Part shown: positions 54,917 through 64,000 of the stretch, piece after piece
Position numbering within the stretch: the stretch's first letter is position 1
Layout of the letters: each line of letters opens with the position of its first letter
Source: Psococerastis gibbosa
Lineage: Eukaryota; Arthropoda; Insecta; Psocodea; Psocidae
Direction: 5' to 3'
DNA: 64,000 nucleotides
Assembly (NCBI GenBank): GCA_963971405.1
Contig: OZ020489.1
Coordinates: 1,674,001 to 1,738,000, forward strand
Program-made: the position numbers and the translations under genes
The notes under the pieces: generated by a model
What the model was told of the DNA's origin: nothing
Seen by the model: only the letters and a program-made list of their open reading frames with translations
Database searches by the model: none

Positions 54917-57900
54917 TAATTCTGAACATATGAACTGATTTAGGGGCTCATCTTTTTATTGAAGAAAATGCGTTTTGCTGGGAGCGGAAATGCAGTAACT
55001 TGGGCGAGTCCTCGGCAGTTAGCAATCATAAGAAGACTGGTGAACAGGGGTCAGCTGAGACACTGCTTATGAGTCTATATTGAAAACAAAATCGTAGCTA
55101 CTCCTAACCTGCTTCAGATGGAAATCTGCTCTGTAATAGATGAGACTTGAGGGAACACCAAAATGGCAAATCTTTATACAGGGGGAATCTCTAGTTATGG
55201 GCTCATCAATACACAAAAGTTTTGGGAACAGGTCGGAAGCCCGCGGACCGCAAGCCCAGGACCTAATAGCTTCAGTAACTTTGCAAACTCCCATGATATG
55301 TCAAAGAGCCGCTCGCTAAGTGCTTGCCCAAACCCAAAACTCTATTTTCCTTTACAAAGTAAAAGCTGGCTGTACATACATAGATTTCAATGAAAATTTC
55401 AATGAGGTGCCTGAGGCATCGTGTCTTTGGTCAATGCCTAAATGCATTACGTTGAAGGAATTGAAGCAAAATAATCTCGTTTTCCCTTATTTTTGCTTAC
55501 TTTACCATGCTGGGTGACGGTTCCTTTTGCTGTGACTGTAATACACATAAATATTTTAAGTTGTAAATTGATCTGTATTTAATAATGAAATATAATATAT
55601 TCATTGCACATTCTGTAATTTGAAATCTGAAACTTCACTGGTCTAGACACATCACAACAGATGGTTTACTCTTTTGGTCGTATTTTTTCATCTAAATAAA
55701 AAAATATAAATAATAATAATACTCATAATTAATTTAAAAGCAAAGTCATGGTAATACTCGTACATAATAGTAGTACAATACGATAAGCCATTAACTTGGC
55801 GTGGCGTTGTAGCTGTTCTTTTCATGGCAATCTATCGCGTCCTCTGCCAGGCCCTATCAGTCAACCCCCTCTAAAAAACCCACCCTCGACACGTTAAACT
55901 GGTGGTGGGGGGGGGGCCTCCACACGATAGGATCTGTCATCTCTGTCAGATGACTACCGAAGTTCTGCATTTCAGCTGTCGTCCTGACATGATCATGATT
56001 AATGATCATCACTATTTCATCCCATAAGAAGACAACCCAAACCTTGCAATTTCAAACAAATAACGTCAACATCTTAATTTGCTCAAATTGCGCGTAGGAG
56101 TAGAACAGATTTTCAATCTTAGATGCAGATTAGGACTTTTAAGAAGATACATTACAGTATATTAGGGTGGCTGTTAGAGAATGTTAATTTAGAGTTCGGA
56201 AATTCATTGATATTTGTATTGTACAGGAAAATTGTGTAGCGATTGAGGTAAATAAGTTGATGTCGTTTTTTCCAGACATAGTTAGAGGCAAGTGCTGGTC
56301 CACACCACATATTTAGTGTACTCATCACCAATCTGTACACTTTCATATTCCTTAATGAGCACACTAGCAGGACAATCATTACCTTACAGTACCATGTAAT
56401 GCACGATATTTTAAGCAACTTTTGAAAACAACAATGTTCCATTTGGAGATGATGTCCGTTAAAAAGTGCGACATTCTTCAATGCATTGCATTGTAACAGT
56501 GGGGAATTGATATGCAAAACACACAGTCCCACACTAAACTAACTTGAAATGCCGATGGTAGCCAGCTATTACAATTACGGAGTATTGCACGGCCTTGCAG
56601 TTGCGACCGCTCCAATGCGTTCAATAATTAATTGTACTAAAATCATTGCCTTCCGATCTTTTTGGAATGGGCAGGAGTACAGTAACGTACAGAGAATCTG
56701 TTCCCTTAGTAAAGGCTCTTACGGGGGTTTAGCATCAAATCCATGTACATTCTAACAATAACCTATTTGACCTTTTTTTTGGCTCAGACGCTGGCCAGTC
56801 CCTGTACCCCCCTGAGTACAATTTTTTAGTGGCCGAAATTAAAAAATTAACTGGTAAAACTCATGTGCTGTAGATATAAAGTGGAGCTATTTTGTGAGAT
56901 ATTGTGAGTTTTCGCCAGTTTCCAGAAGTCCATAAATCATGGCAGAGATGAATAAAGGGGCGAACATCTGTGCAGGAATTTTAAACATCAACTGTCTCAG
57001 CTACTCGCAAGTCCTCCCCCGTCAACTTAATTCCGTTCTACTTAGAAGTGAAAAATTATATCTCAATGTCGCCTTACTATGGTAACGGCTCTAATGATTA
57101 GTTTATAGCGAGAAAATGGGGTGATCCTGATTCTGAACGTGCCATATGGTCTAGATATAGTATATGGACAAGGCGAGCAGAGTAGTAAAGACGAGTAGAA
57201 CAAGCGGGTGCGGCATAATTAACATTGTCAAGGTCTCCCCATATGGAGCAATATTTTACTAGCTGACCAGGAATTCATAGCCATCAAACACTTTGTTCAT
57301 GTTCATTCTAGCCCATTGAACCCTAAATTACTTATAGATTATCATTTCTATTAATTTAAAATAAGCCCTTTTCAAGAAATAGTACTGGGTAACTTCCAGG
57401 AAGGCACACCAAAAGGGTGTGTATTGTATAGGGAGAATTAGACGTTGCGTTTGTTGTGGTTTTCGTCTTGAAGGCATTCCGCAAATTTGCACTTTGGAGC
57501 AAAATTAATAATAATTTGCAGGGTACGGCTCATTGATCCCTAATTCGCAGCGTTTGATGTGGTTTGGCAATTAGTGCACACAGAAAAGAGTTTCAATATT
57601 CAGCCTTCGATATGTCACAACAACTCTCTCAAACTTTTACTACAAAGTTTACGTTAATCTTTCTACAGTAAAATTGGAAAATTTATTGCTATTGAAGTGC
57701 ATTTAAAGCACCGCGGTTGTACGACGAAAAAAATCGGTATAAAAGGAAAAAACTACTAGGTACTATAATGGCGAATGACGGAATGCTAAATTTGTATTAA
57801 ATTGAATTTTGGGCTGCACTTGAAAATTATTTTGAAATCAGTGCTGAGTAACAAAGCCAGCAAGTCTCTAGTTACGACGTTTGCCTTAGTTCATTAGGAG

Positions 57901-58168
57901 AGGGTCAGAATTGCTGATCCGTAGCTTATTATACTGGCTTTATTGAAAGCAAAGAAATGGAAAACAACCTTGAAATGTGGGGAGCGACCCCTCCCTTCCA
58001 CTCACTGTAGGGGAAACATCAAAAGGTACATCTATAGGACAAAGAGGCTACTTACAGTACATGAGAAATCAATGGATTTCATTTTAAACCTGCCTTCCGC
58101 CCATAAGAAGTTTCCACTGCGTATGTACTGTAAGACCTCATCGGCTTTTCATTTCGTTCTCTCGTTTT
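54917..58168. other. 5' intron of Ten-m, no gene seen
   Basis: About 3.2 kb. The longest frame (126 codons, minus, 56152-56532) has no domain or splice context and a composition like the surrounding sequence. Nothing else supportable. Confidence 0.45.
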
Positions 58169-58740
58169 TTGCTTTCCAATTTGTAGTATTATATTATATT
58201 TATAGTAAAAGGAAAGCTTCGTGATGGTCGAAATTTTCTATTCTGAGATTTCAACGGATTTACACGTTTTGAGGTCCCAGGAACTAAAAAAAGGGGTTTT
58301 TACGAAATGTCTGTATGTACGTCTGTCTGTTCGTCGATTTCCGGGCAAACTACTCGGTGGATTTAGGTTAAATTTGGCATGTAGGTTCACAAAAATCATA
58401 CCTCGGGACCAGTTTTTTTTATTTTGGGCTAACTCAATTTGAGGGGGGTTTATTCTCAAAAAAACGTCTAAAAATATTATTTCTCAAAAACGGCTACAAC
58501 GATTTCTTTTAAATTCAAGTATATATTCTAGTCGTTATTACTGTTGACAAAATGCGGGGGGTCGCTTACCCCTTGATAGTTTGCTTCTAGGGGTAAAAAA
58601 ATAAAAATAACTTAATTTTAATGAAAAACTAAAAAATAATTTTTCTGCTAAACTTTTCTATCGATGATTTCTACCTTCGGGCATGTTTTAGGTGTTACGT
58701 TGAGTAACGAAACCGGACAGTTTGCTTTCCCAAAAAACTA
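58169..58740. repeat. 'GCTTTCC' repeat family, copy C (interrupted)
   Basis: It starts TTGCTTTCCAATTTGTAG and follows copy A through GGCATGTAGGTTCACAAAAA and GCTTTCCCAAAAAACTA, where copy D begins. It therefore lacks the 3' part and looks to have been cut by the neighbouring copy. Confidence 0.72.
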
Positions 58741-59838
58741 TTGCTTTCCAATTTATACGTAGTATAAGGAAAGCTTTGTGATGGTCGAAATTTTCGATTC
58801 CGAGATTTCAACGGATTTACACGTTTTCAGGTCCCAGGAACCCAAAAAAGTGGTTTTTACGAAATGTCTGTCTGTCTGTCTGTCTGTGCATCGATTTCCG
58901 GGCAAACTACTCGGTCGATTTTGATGAAATTCGGCATGTAGGTTCCGGCATGTAGGTTCACAAAAATCATACCTCGAGACCATTTTTTTTATTTGGGGCT
59001 AACTCAATTTGGGGGGGGGGGGTTTCATTCTCAAAAAACTCCAAAAAAACGTCAAAAAAAATTATTTCTCAAAAACGGCTCAAACGATTTCTTTTAAATT
59101 CACATATATTCTAGTCGTTCTTAATGTTGATAAAATGCGGGGGGTCGCTTACCCCTTGATAGTTCGCTTCTGGGGGTAAAAAAATAAAAATAACTTAATT
59201 TTAATGAAAAATGACTAAAAAATAATATTTCTGCGAAACTTTTCTATCGATGATTTCTACCTTCAGGCATGTTTTAGGTGTTAAGTTGAGTAACGAAACC
59301 GGACAGTTGGCTTTCCCAAAAACCTATTTGCTTTTGCGCAAAAAAATTTTTTTTAAATAATGATAGAAACTTCACGCTGAAATGCATTGCCTGCCCTGCC
59401 ATTATTACTGTGTTGTAATGTGTTTTAAATATATTGAGGTTACCTCACCTCCAGTGACGTCAGGTGGACACCCCCCCCCCCCCCCCCCCCCGAGATATCC
59501 GAAATTTAACCGTAGGAAAATTATTTATCATGAAATTATTCATTTTCTCTCCCTACTAATTGATAAATTGGAAAAAAATTTGTTGAAAAAATTAAAGCAA
59601 ATTCACGCTCAAATGCATTGCGTGCCCTGACATTATTACTGTCTGGTAATGTGTTGGTCTAACCTATCTAGAATTTACGTCACCTCCAGTGACGTCAGGT
59701 GGACGACCCCCCCCCCCCCCCCCGGATATCCGAAATTTAACCATAAGAAAATTATTTACCATAAAATTAATCATTTTCCCTCCCTACTAATTGAAAAATT
59801 GGAAAGCATGTTCGAGTAAACTCGGACCGGTTCTTTTA
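58741..59838. repeat. 'GCTTTCC' repeat family, copy D with 3' duplication
   Basis: It starts TTGCTTTCCAATTTATACG with (TGTC)n inside. The 3' part is present twice in tandem: CCTCCAGTGACGTCAGGTGG followed by a C run and GATATCCGAAATTTAACC at about 59449 and again at about 59684, period about 235 bp. Only the second ends with AATTGGAAAGC and GTTCGAGTAAACTCGGACC. TGACGTCA lies at 59455-59462 and 59690-59697. Confidence 0.75.
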
Positions 59839-62700
59839 CTTAAGTCTTCCAAAATACGCAATTAAGTGGGAAGTGCCACGAGTCAGCAGCTTTCCTTTAC
59901 CGGGAGAACATGTTCCCATGTACACCATCCAACCATTCTAAAATTTCGCTTGAATTAGTAACCGAAAGCGTTTCATACATATTTCCTATCCCGCGCACCT
60001 ATTTCCGATCAGTGATCAGCAAACAAACACGTTATAGAACGGACTACGTTAAAAAGTATGTATGCAGTAGGCAGCAGCGTTGTGGTGTGATGAAAGGCTG
60101 CGGGGGTCGGAAGGACCAATCCGAAGACATATTACTCGCTAAAATCCCATCATCAACCCCATTTCGAAATTGGGGGAGGGAAGGGGGCATCGAAAAAATC
60201 ATTCGTCATCGTCCCTCTGCCCCGTGGGCGTTTATGTGGCCATGACAAAGGTATCATTGCTCCCTTTAATTTGTTTAATGCCATTCATTTCCGGAAAGTT
60301 ACAAGTCAAAAACATAAAACCCATTTCACATGTGCGGGTTGCTGGGACCCCCCACCAGCACTGGAGTAACCCTTCCACTCTGAACAACAGCTTGGCAGGT
60401 CAAACCGATGGCCAAATTCTACCCATCCCAAAGCATTTCAGTTCTATCAGAAACTATTGTTTTATACTTACTGAAATATTGTAATTTCCCTTCTGTAAAT
60501 AAGACATTTTTCAAATTAAATTCAAGCAATAGCTCTTATAGGTGCGTTTGATTTTACATCTGCAATGGGTTCACAACCCAAAACCATTCTCCAGAGGAAT
60601 GTGACAAGAATGTCTGTCTATACTGGCTGTGACCTTGGATGTCATGTGCGTTGCCCACCCTATGTCCCAGACAGCAGGCAGGGTGCGAAAAATCAACCAC
60701 AGCAAGAAAATTGCCTCCAACAGGAAATGCGTCAGACTGTTGGTCGATGTGGTTATCTGTGGCCGTAAATAACCGTATCTGGTTGGATTGCATGGTCGCA
60801 TGTCACTTGCTATCTCGTGCACTCGTACTTCCGCCCAAGTCCGCCATTTCCGTTTTACAAATGAATCTTCCCTTTCAATTTTCAGAAAGGCTTTGCTTTA
60901 AATCATATTTAATTTTCAGTCTCATCCTACGGAATCTGCATTGCTAATTCCGAAGGCTTTCGTTTGTCTCTTTTTCTTTTGTTTGTGAACCCCTTTCGCT
61001 TTACTCTCTCCCTGGAATCAATCACAGCCACACCCCCTATACTTGGGGGCTGTACGGGAGGAACTGGAAAAATGGCGGGGCATCGTACTGTATCTTTAGA
61101 ACTTTATTTCACTGGGAATATTGCCAATATTGAGCGTAGAGCTATCATTAAAACCCCATGCTTAAATGACGGTACATATAACAGCAATTGGAAGGCGCAT
61201 CGAATGAATGAATGAACGGGAAATACTGAAAATAAGCTTACTCTCCCACTCCTTCCATAACTCCGGCCAGCATTAATGACGGCTACTTACAATATCAAAA
61301 ACAATGTACAGGAATATATTTCTTTTGTTGGACTTAACTTACGGAGCTTCAATAAACATGTAATGAAACTGGTGTTTGTTACGAATATTGAAATGACACC
61401 TATAACCTTTGTGAACGCCAATGTTAAGTGCATGGAAATCGCTTATAATACTTGGATATCTTATATCGGCTATGAAATGTAGAGGCCCAGACTGCAATGT
61501 TTGACTTTTAGGAGCAGAACACCTCGACCTGACTAAGACAGATGTGTTGACTTAGTCAGCTGCTGTGCCAACATTGCATTTCACGAATTTCCCCCAAACT
61601 TTTTATATTAATTACAAGGCTAATTAATTGACTTGCTTTTGCAAATTCTGTGCCATCACCAAGTTAAAAACTTGCTAAATTGATTAATTGTTCAAAGGAC
61701 GGTCAAATAATCAACCATGTCTAACTTTTGCAAAAAGTTTTAATGGGATTAGTTACTAGTATAATTATTATTTAACATTGGGAATTATAATGGCCAATTG
61801 CAATTAAACAATTTTGGGTGATTTTACTCCTAAAAACAGCCAAAGAACGGATAAAAACATTTTTTTTCAACGATTGAAACAACTCTTAATTATTTATTTC
61901 AAGGTCCTCGAAATAAATAGGAAATCATTTGTGGTTTTTTCAATTTTACATTTTTAAATAATTTTCCTTCAATTAACATTTCTTTGGCTATCATTTGAAC
62001 ATACCGTCGCCACCCAAGATATTTCTTTCTTCTAATTTAACTTTTTTGGGAAACAACAGGTAATGCTACAATGCGTCTAATACGCTGTTATCCATGCAAT
62101 ATACGCAACGACAAAAGCCTTAAATTCTTCCTAAAAAGTATTCACATTTTCTCATCAACTTGGTAACAAGTGTGACATTAACAAGTCAGAGTAAATGACT
62201 TAAGACTTGCAAAATTTAATTATCTCGCCACCAATTTTTAATACTCCTCCATCCTGACGTTTTCGCCCGTGACAGCATTTTCAGTTATGAAAAATTAATA
62301 GCTGACTTAGCCAAAGTTGACTCAGTCACCCAAAATCGACATCAAAAGTCATCACCCCATTTATATTACAATGTAATAAACCATTTTCTCTTCATGTTGC
62401 TATAGACAGAGATGTAGGATAAACATTTTTTGGTTTTATCAAAGAGTTTTGGTTTGATGAATGGAACGGATAAAACTGTATTCAGCTTATTATTATATCC
62501 GTGGACGAATTTGGCTGCAACAGAAAATTTAGAGATTCTAAATGTTGCAAGCTGCCCCGTGTCACGTCATAGAGCGGTGTAATGGGCAACTTGGAGTGAC
62601 GTCATAAACTTTACTGCGCCGGTAACACCAGTAAAGTATGGATTTTACAAAGTAATGCGTATTCATAAAATTAATATTGCATTTACCCATTTCCGTAAAT
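59839..62700. other. 5' intron or flank, no gene recognised
   Basis: Several frames of 70-111 codons at 59.9-61.5 kb overlap on both strands but show no domain, no codon-usage contrast and no teneurin similarity. I cannot exclude a short non-coding first exon of Ten-m here. Confidence 0.4.
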
Positions 62701-62709
62701 TCACAAAAT

Positions 62710-62999
62710 TTCTTTGATCCCCCGGAGAAAAAAATGAACAAATGGGCCGAAATTAGTGAGGTTTTACGAATGTTACACCTTGGAGAAAGGGAGGGCCGGG
62801 GGTCCCCCCCGGAGAAAAAATTGATAAATAGGCCCAAATTATTAGTGAGATTTTACGCATATTATACCCTGGGGATAGGGGGACCCGTGGGTATCCCCCG
62901 GAGAAAAAAATTGATAAATGGTCCACATTTGTGAGGATTTGCGCATTTTGCAAGCAGTACACTGGAGATTTTACCGACGAATAAACCTACCACTGAGGG
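62710..62999. repeat. Tandem repeat, about 88-bp unit, three units
   Basis: GGAGAAAAAA occurs at 62724, 62811 and 62900, spacing 87 and 89 bp. Each unit then has AAATAGGCCCAAATT-like and GTGAGGTTTTACG-like parts and ends in a G-rich stretch before CCCCCGG. The array ends with GCAAGCAGTACA and CGAATAAACCTACCACTGAG, exactly as at 0.7 kb. Confidence 0.8.
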
Positions 63000-63574
63000 C
63001 AGCCCAATAAGCCCCCCTTGGCTACAGCTTTGAAGGGGGGGCCATGGCCCCCATGCCATTTTTGCCAAAATTTAGGTCTATGATGCACATTTGCCTACAC
63101 AACATCGGCGGAACCATTTGTACACATAGGTTATTTCTTCCTATGAGATAGTTTTTTAAATTTAAAGAACAATTTTCCGCGCCTTCTGGGAGGCAAAGGT
63201 ATCGATTACTTCATCGAAATCGCACAGCTCAGTTTCTTCTTTCTCAATGCTCAGAAGAGCGAGATCATCCAGGCGCTCTTGGCTCATTGTCGCCCCGAAA
63301 TAGGAAAGAATGAGTTTTAGCTTGCTGAAGGACCTCTCACAACTTGCAATAGATATAGCAATATTGAGCAAAATCTGGATGGATATGCGGAGATTGGGAA
63401 AGACACCCTCATCGCCGTATTGGACAATGAATTTGAGTACGAATAATTAAATTTGAATGATATTTTAGATTAATTAATACACTTTTTATGATAACATCCT
63501 GCCAATTTGGCCTCCCCTGGCAGAACGGCGCCCAGGGCACATGCCCTACTTGCCCCACCTCAGTTACGCCACTG
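63000..63574 (-). mobile_element. hAT remnant with transposase C-terminus
   Basis: Minus-strand coding from about 63435 to 63162: [36 protein letters not shown], then LDDLALLSIEKEE, the hAT dimerisation domain. The minus-strand end CAGTGGCGTAACTGAGGTGG (63555-63574) is a hAT TIR like that of the 33.0-kb element. No matching opposite end or 8-bp duplication (TGCTCAAT expected) was found, so it is truncated near 63.0 kb. Confidence 0.75.
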
Positions 63575-64000
63575 TGCTCAATCAACCAGTTAGTTAAAGA
63601 GCTTTGATCATTACTGTACAAATTTACTGAAAGGAATGCATTTTGTTCTGACAGACATCCCTTTCAAATCCTGGAGGTTTCTGGTTGTCGTTTAAAATTC
63701 AGCAATAACTTGTCTGGGAATAAGTATCCTAAATAAACCCATATCAATATAAATGAAGAATTAAATTTTAGAGATTAATTACAGTTTATTGTTTCATACG
63801 TTGGACGTAGGCGGTACATTTTTGGCCTTCATAAAACAATGGAAAATCTTAAAATGCTGTACTTTTTTTCAAATGTGCGGGTTAGTTGAATGCCGCGTTA
63901 AAATGTTTTAAATAAAACCCTCGGAAATTTATTCTATTGTGTTAGTACTACGCCCGCAGAATTGATAGCAAATTTTTTTAACTGCAATAGGTAGCTACTA

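Noticed and set aside
56152-56532. 126-codon minus-strand frame as a missing Ten-m 5' exon
   Set aside because: Composition resembles translated non-coding DNA; no Pro-rich teneurin motif and no matching splice borders.
59910-61482. Several 70-111-codon frames as a small gene
   Set aside because: They overlap on both strands, have no shared motif, and no start context or domain was recognisable.

Overview
The window looks like an arthropod nuclear genome, probably an insect. It has short GT-AG introns, GC-richer exons in an AT-rich background, many old retrotransposons and a protein very close to the insect teneurin Ten-m. I cannot name the species; a hemipteroid insect is only a guess.

The one host gene recognised is on the minus strand: 24 coding exons of Ten-m (tenascin-major/odd Oz), from 40433 (most 5' exon seen) to the stop codon at 10282. 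I placed every splice junction by hand with GT-AG borders, and every exon phase matches its neighbours. The joined frame is about 2,933 codons with no stop or frameshift. In order it encodes a proline-rich cytoplasmic segment, one membrane helix (type II), a long Ser/Thr-rich stalk with a candidate furin site, eight EGF repeats, a Cys-rich linker, a TTR-like domain, the FN-plug, a six-bladed NHL propeller, the YD/RHS shell (one 2.66-kb exon) and the C-terminal linker, ABD and Tox-GHH-like region. The start codon and first exons are not in the window; no candidate was found between 40.4 and 64 kb, which is therefore read as one very large 5' intron, or as reaching the 5' flank.

The rest is mobile DNA. 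1-10.3 kb (downstream of Ten-m) holds decayed LINE pieces and a dispersed repeat family. The introns hold (a) an apparently intact hAT element (27363-30578) with 13-bp TIRs, an 8-bp target duplication and an uninterrupted 812-codon transposase, inserted in an older LINE; (b) two fold-back Penelope-like (GIY-YIG) elements at 23.4-25.5 and 39.2-40.2 kb, the first carrying an RTE-like LINE whose empty site is preserved in the second; (c) a small hAT deletion derivative at 33.0-33.5 kb with perfect 8-bp TSD; (d) a TA-flanked MITE at 20.2 kb. The 5' intron carries a degenerate tandem array of about 525-bp period (44.3-49.3 kb), several copies of a repeat carrying CRE palindromes and poly-C tracts, an 88-bp tandem repeat and another hAT remnant near 63 kb.

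I found no wholly new biological system. The most informative items are the nested transposon history, the fold-back Penelope pair, and Ten-m features such as the two EGF repeats with an odd cysteine.
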